Position numbers and translations under genes: made by a program. A DNA stretch of 64,000 nt, taken from Candidatus Gastranaerophilales bacterium (GTDB taxonomy: Bacteria; Cyanobacteriota; Vampirovibrionia; Gastranaerophilales; Gastranaerophilaceae). The stretch lies in contig CANPYC010000001.1 of the NCBI GenBank assembly GCA_947587615.1, forward strand, positions 61,539 through 125,538. The letters run 5' to 3'. Shown in pieces: positions 51,500-59,725 of the stretch. The notes beneath the pieces are model-generated. The model made no database searches, was not told the origin of the DNA, and saw only the letters and a program-made list of their open reading frames with translations. The first letter of the stretch is position 1; the number at the start of each line of letters is the position of its first letter.

Positions 51500-53260
51500 T
51501 TATCCTTTTGATTGATGATAATATTTGTTAAACGTATCAATTAGCTTTTTTTGTTTCTTTGTGATAGCTTTTTTATCATTATTTAGAATAGCATATAAAT
51601 CATTTAAATTAAACTCTTTTAATAAAATTTCATCATTTTTAAAATCGCAGTCTAAATCACTTGTAATTACTTTCAAAATATCGTAAGTTGAAATATTCAT
51701 AAAAGCATTAACTATATTTTCGTCAAAATGTTTATTTTTTCCATCCACCATTATTTTTAGTGCGTCTAATATTTCCATTTTGTCACGATAATGTCTTTTT
51801 GATGTTATTGCGTCAAACACATCCGAAACCGCTAAAATTCTTCCGCCCAGGGGAATTTCTTCTCCCTTTAAACCTTTAAAATAGCCCGTTCCGTCATACT
51901 TTTCATGATGAGAAGAAGCAATTTCCGTTACGTCTTTAAAGTTTTTTGAAATATAAACCTTGCCTAAGATATTATGAGTAAAGCGCACATGTTCTTTTAT
52001 GTGTTCATATTCTTCGGGTGTTAATTTCCCTTCTTTTTGTAAGACTGAATCTTTAATACCGATTTTTCCAATGTCATGTAAAAGAGAAGCATTTTTTATT
52101 ATTTCTTTTTCTTCGGGCGTTAATTTATACATATCACAGATAAGACCCGCATAAAGCGTAACCCTTTTGGAGTGACCCGATGTAATTTTATCTCTGGCAT
52201 CTATTGAAGCAGCTAGGGTATCAATAAAGCTTGAAAAAAGAAGCTTTTGTTCTTCAATTAATTTTTTTTGCTTGTTGAATAAATTTGCGTTTTCAAGGGC
52301 AATTCCCGCCGATGAACCAATTGCAATCAATAAATCTTCGTCTTTTTGGGTAAAATCTCCTTCAAATTTATTCAGCACCTGAAACACACCGACAATTTGA
52401 TGTGAGAGGTTTCTAATCGGCATACAGAGGATGTTTTTTGTTTTGTAGCCTGTTTGCAGGTCGATTTCTTTATTAAAATATTCGCTTTCATAAGCATTTT
52501 TAATATTTACCGTCTCGCCGCTCATTGCAACATGCCCTGCAAGTCCTTTGTTTGCGCTAAATCTTATTTCCTGCATTTCAAGACCAAGCGCAACTTTACT
52601 CCAGAGCTGATTGTGTTCATCATCCAATAAAAAAACGGTACATCTGTCTGCTCCGAGTGCTTGTTGAATTTGCTGCGCAATTATTGTCAAAAGACTATCT
52701 ATATTTGTTTCAACGGCAATTGTTCTACCTACCTGTAAGAGTGCTAAAAGTGCGTCATCTTTAATTTCATTGGGGATAAAAGAAGGCGGAGTTGAAGATA
52801 TTATCTTTTGTTGATATTGAGTATCAATTCTTTGTTTATATTTCAAAATTGCTTCGTCAAAGTTTTTATTTGTTGCAATTTTAATAAATAAGCTTGCTTT
52901 TATTAAGTTAAGCGCAACATCAATATTTTTTTCATAATATTCAACAAGACTTGAACAAAAAAGATTTATTTTTTGAGCAAGCAGACTTTGAGAGCTGTTT
53001 GCAAGATATTTTGCGTCATTTAAAAGATTTAGGGTTTGATAATATCTTGCGCCTTGCCTGTAGTTGTTGATTGCAAGGTATGACATGGCTATTGAAACAA
53101 GGTCAAATGCTTTGAGTGCAATTGATTGTTTATGAACAAGATTGATGTCTTGTTGTTTTAGGGTTTTATCTTCGCAAATATGAGAAAAAAAAGAGTTAAT
53201 AAGATATTCCCTAATTTGTTCATAGGTTGTATTTTTGATATTTTGCGCAACTTTTGTCAT
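51500..53260 (-). CDS. GAF-HD-GYP signalling protein
   Basis: Putative cyclic-di-GMP phosphodiesterase with a sensor domain. The 586 residues have a helical N-terminal part (1-165), a GAF domain (about 180-325: LGADRCTVFLLDDEHNQLWSK, KGLAGHVAMSGETVNI, KNILCMPI, VGVFQVLNK) and an HD-GYP domain (about 350-525) with HSKRV, LLHDIGKIG, HHEKYDGTGY and GGRILAVSDVFDAIT. The residue after GY is Phe, not Pro, so the GYP motif reads GYF; metal-binding His/Asp are intact. The gene follows glmS by 113 bp on the same strand and overlaps nothing. Confidence 0.88.
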   Translation of the reverse strand: MTKVAQNIKNTTYEQIREYLINSFFSHICEDKTLKQQDINLVHKQSIALKAFDLVSIAMSYLAINNYRQGARYYQTLNLLNDAKYLANSSQSLLAQKINLFCSSLVEYYEKNIDVALNLIKASLFIKIATNKNFDEAILKYKQRIDTQYQQKIISSTPPSFIPNEIKDDALLALLQVGRTIAVETNIDSLLTIIAQQIQQALGADRCTVFLLDDEHNQLWSKVALGLEMQEIRFSANKGLAGHVAMSGETVNIKNAYESEYFNKEIDLQTGYKTKNILCMPIRNLSHQIVGVFQVLNKFEGDFTQKDEDLLIAIGSSAGIALENANLFNKQKKLIEEQKLLFSSFIDTLAASIDARDKITSGHSKRVTLYAGLICDMYKLTPEEKEIIKNASLLHDIGKIGIKDSVLQKEGKLTPEEYEHIKEHVRFTHNILGKVYISKNFKDVTEIASSHHEKYDGTGYFKGLKGEEIPLGGRILAVSDVFDAITSKRHYRDKMEILDALKIMVDGKNKHFDENIVNAFMNISTYDILKVITSDLDCDFKNDEILLKEFNLNDLYAILNNDKKAITKKQKKLIDTFNKYYHQSKG

Positions 53261-53372
53261 ACTCTATCCTAATGATATTTTAAAATCATTATAGTTTGAT
53301 GTCAATTAGTATTAAGCTTCATAACAAATAACTTTAAACAGTTGCAAATAATATAAATTTAATCTTTAAGAC

Positions 53373-55226
53373 TTATTCAACCGTAACGGATTTAGCCAGA
53401 TTTCTCGGTTGGTCAACGTCTTTTCCTAAGTATTCCGCTATGTAGTATGCTAAAAGCTGCAATACTACTATATTTAGCGCAGGGCTGATTAAATCCGATA
53501 CCGAAGGAATTATGATTAAATCTTCAAATAAGTCTTTATCTTTTCTCTCTATTTTGTTTGTAACACCAATCAGCCTTGCTTGACGGGCACGGGCTTCTTC
53601 ACAATTTGATAATACTTTATCATATACAACACCTGTATTTAAAATTGCTAAAACGGGCATGTTATTATCCAACATTGCAATTGGCCCATGTTTTAATTCG
53701 CCCGCACCGTAGCCCGTTGCGTTAATATAGCTTATTTCTTTAAGCTTTAGAGCACCCTCTAAGGCTGTTGGAAGGTTAATTCCTCTTGCAATAAAGATAA
53801 AATCTTTAAAAGAAGAATATTTTTTTGCTATTTCTTTAATTTTCGTTGTCGAGCTATCCTCTAAAAGCGCTTCAACTTTGTTTGGAAGCTCAATAAGCTC
53901 TTGTTTTAATTTTATTATTTCACTATCTTTTGTTGTTATTCCTTTTTGTTCGGCTAAGTAAAAAGCAAGCAAATACAGGCTTATTAACTGTGCCATATAT
54001 GATTTTGTAGCGGCAACGGAAACTTCAATTCCTGCGCTAATCGGTAAAAGGCTGTCAGCCAATCTTGCCATGGTTGAATCTGCTCTGTTTGTAATAATTG
54101 CAATATGAGAATTTTTTTCTTTAACCTGTTTAATTGCGGTTATTGTGTCTGCTGTTTCGCCTGATTGAGAAATACCGATTGTAAGAGTATTTTCATCCGC
54201 TATTGTGTCTCTATAAATATATTCACTTGAAGCTTCAACATCAACGGGAATTTGAGCAAATTTTTCCATTATATATTTACCCACCAACCCCGCATGCAGG
54301 CTTGTTCCACAGGCAATAATCTGAACTCTTTTAATATTTTTTATCTCTGTTTGAGTAAGTTTGAAGTTTTCAAGGTTGATTTTTTCTTTATTTGAAATTA
54401 ATTTCCCGCTTAAAACATTTCTTATAACATCACCCTGTTCATGGATTTCTTTAAGCATGAAATGTTTATAGCCGAGTTTTGAAATTGTCGCTGCTTCAAA
54501 AGGTAAAAATTCAATTTTATTTTTTATTAAATTATCATTTTCATCATATATTTCAACGCTGTTCTTTTTGACAACTCCTACCTGATAGTCGGATAGATAA
54601 ATTGCTTTTTTTGTATATTCAATAATAGCGGGGATATCAGAGGCGATAAAGTTTTCTCCTTCTCCAATACCAACTATTAAAGGAGCATTTCTTTTTGCTA
54701 TAACGATTTTATCGGGTTCGTTTTTATGAATTGCGCAGAATGCAAAAGCGCCTTTGATTTTTTTTGTTGCAGCCTGCATTGCTCTAAGCAGATTTTTTGT
54801 TTTTCCGTATTCTCTTGCAATTAAATGCGCTGCAACTTCCGTATCCGTTTGAGATTGAAAAGTACAGCCAAGAGCCGATAATTCTTCTTTTAACTCCTGA
54901 TAATTTTCAATTATACCGTTATGAACAAGGGTAAGGTTTTTACAGTTACATGTATGCGGATGAGCGTTAATTGTTGTGGGAAGTCCATGGGTTGCCCAAC
55001 GAATATGACCTATTCCTATATGAGTTGAATTACAAATATCGGGTTTTGTTTTTAGTATCTCAACAAGATTTTTTAATTTACCTTCCGCTTTATATATTTC
55101 AACTCTGTTGCCTTTCATTAAAGCAACACCGGATGAGTCATAGCCTCGATATTCAAGATGTGATAAGCCCGAGATTAAAACTTCACTTGCTTTTTTATCT
55201 CCGATATAACCTATTATTCCGCACAT
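53373..55226 (-). CDS. glmS: Glutamine--fructose-6-phosphate aminotransferase (isomerising)
   Basis: Makes glucosamine-6-phosphate for peptidoglycan and lipopolysaccharide. The 617 residues match the full length: catalytic Cys2 in MCGIIGYIG, GLSHLEYRGYDSSG, HTHIGIGHIRWATHG-type block (HIGIGHIRWATHG), then two SIS domains (ACGTSLHAGLVGKYI, TIGISQSGETADTITAI, PISAGIEVSVAATKSY) and the end DVDQPRNLAKSVTVE. GGAG precedes the ATG. I see no glmS ribozyme fold in the leader. Confidence 0.97.
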   Translation of the reverse strand: MCGIIGYIGDKKASEVLISGLSHLEYRGYDSSGVALMKGNRVEIYKAEGKLKNLVEILKTKPDICNSTHIGIGHIRWATHGLPTTINAHPHTCNCKNLTLVHNGIIENYQELKEELSALGCTFQSQTDTEVAAHLIAREYGKTKNLLRAMQAATKKIKGAFAFCAIHKNEPDKIVIAKRNAPLIVGIGEGENFIASDIPAIIEYTKKAIYLSDYQVGVVKKNSVEIYDENDNLIKNKIEFLPFEAATISKLGYKHFMLKEIHEQGDVIRNVLSGKLISNKEKINLENFKLTQTEIKNIKRVQIIACGTSLHAGLVGKYIMEKFAQIPVDVEASSEYIYRDTIADENTLTIGISQSGETADTITAIKQVKEKNSHIAIITNRADSTMARLADSLLPISAGIEVSVAATKSYMAQLISLYLLAFYLAEQKGITTKDSEIIKLKQELIELPNKVEALLEDSSTTKIKEIAKKYSSFKDFIFIARGINLPTALEGALKLKEISYINATGYGAGELKHGPIAMLDNNMPVLAILNTGVVYDKVLSNCEEARARQARLIGVTNKIERKDKDLFEDLIIIPSVSDLISPALNIVVLQLLAYYIAEYLGKDVDQPRNLAKSVTVE

Positions 55227-55380
55227 GTTAACTCCAAGTCATATTTAAAACTGTTTAAGATGTCTATTTTGTAATTTTAATACGAGTGCTTAAAAGTTGC
55301 AAATAAAGAATTTATAAAGTTGTTTAAAAAGAGATACGACAAGTATTGAATAATAGTATAAAAGAAGAAAAAAGGACTGT

Positions 55381-55443
55381 TTACCATATCCCAACAGCCA
55401 TTATGAGGATGTTTAATAAGGCAGCAATTATGCCTAATACCAT
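55381..55443 (-). CDS. Possible 20-aa hydrophobic peptide
   Basis: MVLGIIAALLNILIMAVGIW followed by TAA reads as one transmembrane helix. GCGGGGG lies just upstream of its ATG, a bit close for a ribosome-binding site. Short hydrophobic peptides of this kind occur as type I toxins or small membrane regulators, but a 20-codon frame can also arise by chance; I list it with low confidence. Confidence 0.2.
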   Translation of the reverse strand: MVLGIIAALLNILIMAVGIW

Positions 55444-55499
55444 TTACCCCCGCTTGCCATTACTGAGACAAGGAAGAATAAAAGAATTTGAAACAAAAA

Positions 55500-55554
55500 G
55501 CCATAGGGTTAACTTAGTCCATCGTTTTATAAAGGTTAACCTATGGCAATTTTT
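55500..55554. terminator. Long-armed hairpin with T runs, possible terminator
   Basis: GCCATAGGGTTAAC (55500-55513) pairs with GGTTAACCTATGGC (55534-55547), with a one-base bulge, and TTTTT follows on the + strand. An A run on the left gives a T run on the - strand. No gene with a clear need for it ends here. Confidence 0.45.
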
Positions 55555-55560
55555 CTGAAT

Positions 55561-55930
55561 ATGTACTTGTTTCAAGCGTAACGGTGGACTGAAGTCTACC
55601 CTGCTTCTTTAGCCAAAATCCGCCTCATAATGATACGAAAAAGAAAGCATTGATTATAAATGGTGGACTGAAGTCCACCCTACGGATCTAGTTACCATCC
55701 TAAAACTGAAGTCCACCCTGCGGCTACGATTGGGAATTATAATTGCAGGGTAGACTTTAGTCTTCCATCTCACTGAAACTGATTTCATCCCCACTGCTAC
55801 GGTGGGGGAAATTGCAGGGTAGGCTTTAGTCTACCATCTCACTGAAACTGATTTCATCCCCACTGCTACGGTGGGGGAAATTGTAGGGTAGACTTTAGTC
55901 TACCATTCTGAAACTACGGTTGATTATAAA
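55561..55930. repeat. Intergenic mosaic repeat cluster 3
   Basis: Palindromes at 55583-55600 (GGTGGACTGAAGTCTACC), 55662-55679 (GGTGGACTGAAGTCCACC), 55749-55766, 55818-55835 and 55887-55904 (GGTAGACTTTAGTCTACC), plus a broken half near 55706. The block AAAGAAAGCATTGATTATAAATGG (given here in parts: AAAGAAAGCATTG, ATTATAAATGG) before 55662 is the reverse complement of modules in clusters 1 and 2. The last three palindromes belong to a 69-bp tandem array. The remaining sequence to 56037 holds no gene. Confidence 0.88.
55741..55910. repeat. 69-bp tandem array of palindromes
   Basis: A unit made of the 18-bp palindrome, then CTCACTGAAACTGATTTC, then a small CCCCAC/GTGGGG hairpin, repeats with a period of 69 bp (CACTGAAACT at 55771 and 55840). 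About two and a half units are present, differing by a few bases. Confidence 0.85.
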
Positions 55931-56037
55931 ACAGAGGATGTATTTGTTCTTTGTAGTCTAATTCAAACATAAATACTCCACCTCTAAATAACGTTAAACA
56001 AAGCGCTCAAACCCAAAATTTCCCCTCCATACCATAA

Positions 56038-56068
56038 AAAAAAGGGTCGATATAATCATAATCGACCC
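56038..56068 (-). terminator. Intrinsic terminator of the flagellin gene
   Basis: GGGTCGAT (56044-56051) and ATCGACCC (56061-56068) form a perfect 8-bp stem; on the - strand it is followed by a run of eight T. It lies about 38 bp after the flagellin stop. Confidence 0.9.
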
Positions 56069-56105
56069 ACTGTATTGCCATCACCAGTTAGATATTTTTT
56101 GCCTA

Positions 56106-57026
56106 TTATACTAAACTTAACGCTATTGCGGGCGCTTGATTTGCTTGCGCCAATAGAGAGGTTGAAACTTGTTGTAAAATTGAGTTTTGGGTAAAATCCG
56201 TTGCCTCTGCCGCTATATCCGCATCAGTTATAAGGGATTTTGCACTTGACAGGTTTTCATACTGTGTTGTCAAAGTATCAAGAGCAGAATCTAAACGGTT
56301 TTGAGCAGAACCGATTAAAGATTTTCTTGATGTCAAATCATCAAGCGCCTTATCTAAACTTTCTAAAGCAGTTTCAAAAGTGAAACCATCTTTTTCTTGT
56401 GTACCTTTCATTTTTGTTAAATCAAATTCTTTTTTGCCGTCTTTTAAACCGAGTAAGGTTGAAAAATTGACACTTCCAAATAATTTTTTATCAACCAAGA
56501 TTGTATTATCTTCACTGGGATTTGCACCCACTTGAAAAATTGCGCCATCACCTTGTAAAGAACCGTCACCACCTTTTGACTCTTTGGTTTTACCATCTTC
56601 ATCCAGTTCTTCAAATAAATGAAGCGCCGAAAACGTTGAAGATAAAGATATTCTGTTGATTTCAGCAATACGTTCCGCAACTTCACCCTGCATTGCCTGA
56701 ATTTCTTCAATAGAGCTTGTGCTGTTTTTTGCTTGGAGGGTTAAATCCCTTATTCTTGAAACATTCTCTATAACAACATCCAGATTACCTTCCGCCGTTG
56801 CAAGCATGGCATTTCCGCTTTGTACGTTTTGCTGAGCTATTAAATTTCCGTCAAGTTGAACCTTCATACGTGCCGCAATAACATTTCCCGCTGCATCATC
56901 CTTGGAAGAAAGGACTTTTAAACCCGTGGACATTCTTTCCATGCTGCGTGACATAATATTTGTTGCTGTGGTTAAATTATGTCTTATTTTAATGGAATCT
57001 ACATTGGTGTTAATGATTACCGCCAT
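56106..57026 (-). CDS. fliC: Flagellin
   Basis: Filament subunit. The 306 residues have both conserved ends: MAVIINTNVDSIKIRHNLTT with RMSTGLKVLSSKDDAAG (1-50) and the C-terminal DLTSRKSLIGSAQNRLDSAL to SLLAQANQAPAIALSLV (about 240-306). The middle (about 140-225) is a short, variable D2-like part, so the filament surface is small. An AGGAG ribosome-binding site, a GATAA-type promoter and a terminator make it a monocistronic gene. No other flagellar gene is in the window. Confidence 0.95.
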   Translation of the reverse strand: MAVIINTNVDSIKIRHNLTTATNIMSRSMERMSTGLKVLSSKDDAAGNVIAARMKVQLDGNLIAQQNVQSGNAMLATAEGNLDVVIENVSRIRDLTLQAKNSTSSIEEIQAMQGEVAERIAEINRISLSSTFSALHLFEELDEDGKTKESKGGDGSLQGDGAIFQVGANPSEDNTILVDKKLFGSVNFSTLLGLKDGKKEFDLTKMKGTQEKDGFTFETALESLDKALDDLTSRKSLIGSAQNRLDSALDTLTTQYENLSSAKSLITDADIAAEATDFTQNSILQQVSTSLLAQANQAPAIALSLV

Positions 57027-57095
57027 TTGACAATACTCCTGTTTTTATAAGGTATATTGATTTTTCCTTGTGGTTAAAAAATAAAGTGGCAATTA

Positions 57096-57123
57096 TTATC
57101 TAACCTTTGTTTTTGAGGTTTTA
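57096..57123 (-). promoter_or_regulatory. Possible sigma-28-type promoter of flagellin
   Basis: On the - strand TAAA (57123-57120), a 16-nt spacer and TTAGATAA (57103-57096) resemble the FliA consensus TAAA-N15-GCCGATAA in the TAAA and GATAA parts; the spacer is one base longer and the GCC is not kept. The leader would be about 60 nt. The recognising factor could be the sigma factor at 2081-2701. Confidence 0.4.
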
Positions 57124-57137
57124 ATTTCCCTTGACAC

Positions 57138-57146
57138 TGTTATAAT
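57138..57146 (+). promoter_or_regulatory. Extended -10 promoter upstream of dnaB
   Basis: TGTTATAAT fits TG-n-TATAAT and lies about 105 bp before the dnaB ATG; a TTGACA just upstream is too close (4 nt) to act as its -35. Confidence 0.35.
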
Positions 57147-57251
57147 AGCGTTTTTGGGATATTGATTAAATTACAAAAAAGTAAGATATTTCTTAAACTA
57201 AAGTATAGAATTTATTTTTTATGGTAAGATAAACTAAAGAAAGGGAGTTAA

Positions 57252-58616
57252 ATGGCAATTAAAGCACCTGCAAAGGTAAACCCCCCGATAAAGCATATCC
57301 CGCCTCATAATTTAGAAGCGGAAGCGGCGGTTTTAGGGGCAATCCTAATTAACCCCGACAGCATGAATCGGGTTGTGGAAATTTTGGAAGCGGACTTTTT
57401 CTATTCCGTTCAAAATAAGCTGATATATGAAGCAATATACACTCTCTATAATCAAAATAAGCCGATTGACGGACTATCTTTAGTCGAATATTTTAAAGCA
57501 AGAAACAAACTTGAGGAAATAGGCGGAGCGGAATATCTGGGAGAGCTTGGTCTTGACACGGTTTTAACCTCAAACGTTGAATATTATGCGCAAATCATAA
57601 AAGAAAATGCGCTTAAGCGAAAATTAATTAATGCCGGTTCAATTATAATCGAAGAAGTTTTTAAAAACCCCGAAGCCGAAGCTGCTTTAGAGATGGCAGA
57701 AAAAACAATTTTTGAAATTGCTCAAGCAAAGTCCTCTCAAGATGTTCAGCTTATTACCAATCTTTTAATGGAAACGGTTGAAAAACTTGAATTCAGATAC
57801 AACAACAAAGGTACTTATACGGGTGTTCCTTCGGGGTACTACGACCTTGACGCTATGCTTGCGGGCTTTCAAAAGTCGGATTTAATTATTCTTGCGGCTC
57901 GTCCTTCAATGGGTAAAACGGCTTTTGCTCTTAATATTGCTCAAAATATTGCGATAGTTCAGAATGTGCCTGTTTTAATATTTTCTCTTGAAATGTCCGC
58001 AACGCAATTGACACAGCGTATTTTATGCTCTGAAGCGGAAATTGACGCTCAAAGAGCAAGAACGGGCGAATTAAACGAAAATGAATGGGAAAAAATAGCC
58101 GATGTAATGAATAAACTTCACCAAGCGCCGATTTTGATTGACGATTCTTCGGGTGTTACTCTGTCTGATATCAGAGCAAAATCAAGAAGAGTTAAAACAA
58201 AATTCCCTGACCTTGGCTTAATTATAATTGACTATTTGCAATTAATCGAAGACAAGTCAACATCTGATAGAAATCAGGCAATATCAGGTATTTCAAGAGG
58301 TTTAAAGTCTTTGGCCCGTGAGCTTAACGTTCCTATTATATCGCTATCTCAATTGTCACGTAAAGTTGAAGAAAGACCCGATAAGCGCCCCATGCTTTCA
58401 GACTTAAGAGAATCAGGCGCAATTGAACAAGATGCTGATGTTGTAATGTTTGTGCACAGGGAAGAATACTATGACAAGGAAAACCCCGAGCTTAAAAACA
58501 AAGCTTCGATTATCATTGCAAAACAACGTAACGGCCCTGTCGGAAGTGTGGATTTATTGTTCTTCGGCTCAACTACAAAATTCAAAAACAAAATGAAACC
58601 AGTTGTTGAAATGTAG
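57252..58616 (+). CDS. dnaB: Replicative DNA helicase
   Basis: Hexameric helicase at the replication fork. The 454 residues have the N-terminal DnaB domain (about 15-120, IPPHNLEAEAAVLGAILINP) and a RecA-like C-terminal domain with ARPSMGKTAFALN (Walker A, near 215), LEMSATQLTQRI, IIIDYLQLIED (Walker B) and SLKSLARELNVPIISLSQLSR. AAAGGGAG precedes the ATG. No intein is present at the usual Walker A site. The tRNA-Leu gene follows 137 bp downstream. Confidence 0.96.
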   Translation: MAIKAPAKVNPPIKHIPPHNLEAEAAVLGAILINPDSMNRVVEILEADFFYSVQNKLIYEAIYTLYNQNKPIDGLSLVEYFKARNKLEEIGGAEYLGELGLDTVLTSNVEYYAQIIKENALKRKLINAGSIIIEEVFKNPEAEAALEMAEKTIFEIAQAKSSQDVQLITNLLMETVEKLEFRYNNKGTYTGVPSGYYDLDAMLAGFQKSDLIILAARPSMGKTAFALNIAQNIAIVQNVPVLIFSLEMSATQLTQRILCSEAEIDAQRARTGELNENEWEKIADVMNKLHQAPILIDDSSGVTLSDIRAKSRRVKTKFPDLGLIIIDYLQLIEDKSTSDRNQAISGISRGLKSLARELNVPIISLSQLSRKVEERPDKRPMLSDLRESGAIEQDADVVMFVHREEYYDKENPELKNKASIIIAKQRNGPVGSVDLLFFGSTTKFKNKMKPVVEM

Positions 58617-58753
58617 CTTAAATTATATTAACAATAAATTTAAAAATCAGTTATCAAAAACAATTGATTTATGTTAGAATGGTATTGTTAAAAATTGTCA
58701 AAGTGATAATTAGTTAAAAAGACATGGAACAAATTTTATAATTAAATAAAAAT

Positions 58754-58835
58754 GTCCGAGTGGCGAAATTGGTAGACGCGCATGATTCAGGTTCATGTGG
58801 TGCAAACCTTGTGGGTTCAAGTCCCACCTCGGATA
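58754..58835 (+). tRNA. tRNA-Leu (anticodon CAG)
   Basis: A full cloverleaf of 82 nt. The acceptor stem is GTCCGAG/CTCGGAT (first pair G-T), discriminator A (58835). The D arm is TGGCGAAATTGGTAGACGC. The anticodon stem CATGA/TCATG encloses loop TTCAGGT with CAG at 58788-58790. The long variable arm has a GGT/ACC stem, as class II tRNAs have. The T arm is GTGGG-TTCAAGT-CCCAC. CCA is not encoded. A T-rich tail follows. Confidence 0.96.
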
Positions 58836-59725
58836 TTTTTATTTTTAAAGGGTGTTTAAGCAAAAACCATCCATGTTATTATAAGGGCGAAAGAGTCATG
58901 AAGGGATGAAAATAAGTAACCATACGCCATTTATAACTAATACTTTCTTTTTCAGGTCGTTAGCGAGTATTTGTAGTTTAGGATGGTAGACTAAAGTCTA
59001 CCCTACGGTTTTGATGGTTAATTGCAATACTTGTAGCTATTTGTAGACTAAACCCTATCCTACGGATTTTTATTTTCATACTTTTATCAATAATTCCTTT
59101 TGCAATGACATGGAGAGCGGAAATTCGGTAAGATTGCGCAAACTGGCAATAGGGTGCCATCCTAAACCTAACTTGCGGGTTTTGATTTTTAACTTAGAGC
59201 ATGGCGGCGAAAACCCACCCTATGGCTACGGTGGGGGAATGTAGGGTAGACTTTAGTCTACCATTCTGAAGTATAACTTGGGGGGTTTGCTTTTATCTTA
59301 GAACTAAGCTTATCTCGCTTCTTGCTCCTCGCATTTAACGGGTTCAACGAAAGCTCATCGCTTTACGTTTCCACCCTCAGCTGCGGTGCGCTTCTTGCTC
59401 CTCGCATTTAACGGGTTCAACGAAAGTAGCTGGTCAACTTGAAAATCTAAACTTGTCGCTTGATTTTCTACGTTGCCTGTCGCATACTTCATCCCTAAGG
59501 CTCGTACTTTACTAAGGGCTGAAGTAAATCCGCCGCAATGATATGGAAAAAAGCATTAGTTATAAATGGCGGACTGAAGTCCGCCATTGCTTAATGGTTT
59601 GGATTAGAAAAATTGCAGGGGCATAAGTCCGCCATTTTTAATTCCGCCATTTTGCGCTTTCGCCCTTTTTGCCGGCATTAAAAGCAAGTCTGTCCCGGTG
59701 CTTTTGTTGCATTATCACAAAAACA
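58836..59725. repeat. Intergenic mosaic repeat cluster 4
   Basis: The 890-bp gap between tRNA-Leu and the reverse lpt operon has palindromes at 58985-59002 and 59245-59262 (GGTAGACT family) and at 59568-59585 (GGCGGACTGAAGTCCGCC). Modules from clusters 1-3 recur: CCATTTATAACTAATACTTTC (in parts CCATTTATAAC, TAATACTTTC; from about 58928), the TTTTTAACTTAGAGCATGGCGGC block (parts TTTTTAACTTAG, GCATGGCGGC; near 59186), GCTACGGTGGGGGAA (59225), and AAAAAAGCATTAGTTATAAA (59547). A 38-bp direct repeat is listed separately. No protein gene is convincing. Confidence 0.85.
59316..59426. repeat. 38-bp exact direct repeat
   Basis: The same 38 bases, starting CGCTTCTTGCTCCTCGCATT and ending TTCAACGAAAG, occur at 59316-59353 and 59389-59426, 73 bp apart, with an unrelated spacer. 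They lie within repeat cluster 4. Confidence 0.85.

Larger units (their letters stand above)
55227..55560. other. Gap upstream of glmS: no protein gene of normal size
   Basis: The stretch holds the glmS leader and promoter region, one very short hydrophobic frame on the - strand and one hairpin (both listed). The + strand frame 55346-55558 looks random (no ribosome-binding site, TTG start). Confidence 0.4.

Noticed and set aside
53261..55300. glmS ribozyme
   Set aside because: No conserved core is visible in the short leader before glmS; a normal GGAG site and ATG are close.
55346..55558. 70-codon frame on the + strand near glmS
   Set aside because: TTG start, no ribosome-binding site, crosses a long hairpin, composition not protein-like.
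58978..59160. 60-codon frame on the - strand in repeat cluster 4
   Set aside because: Made entirely of repeat modules, no ribosome-binding site.
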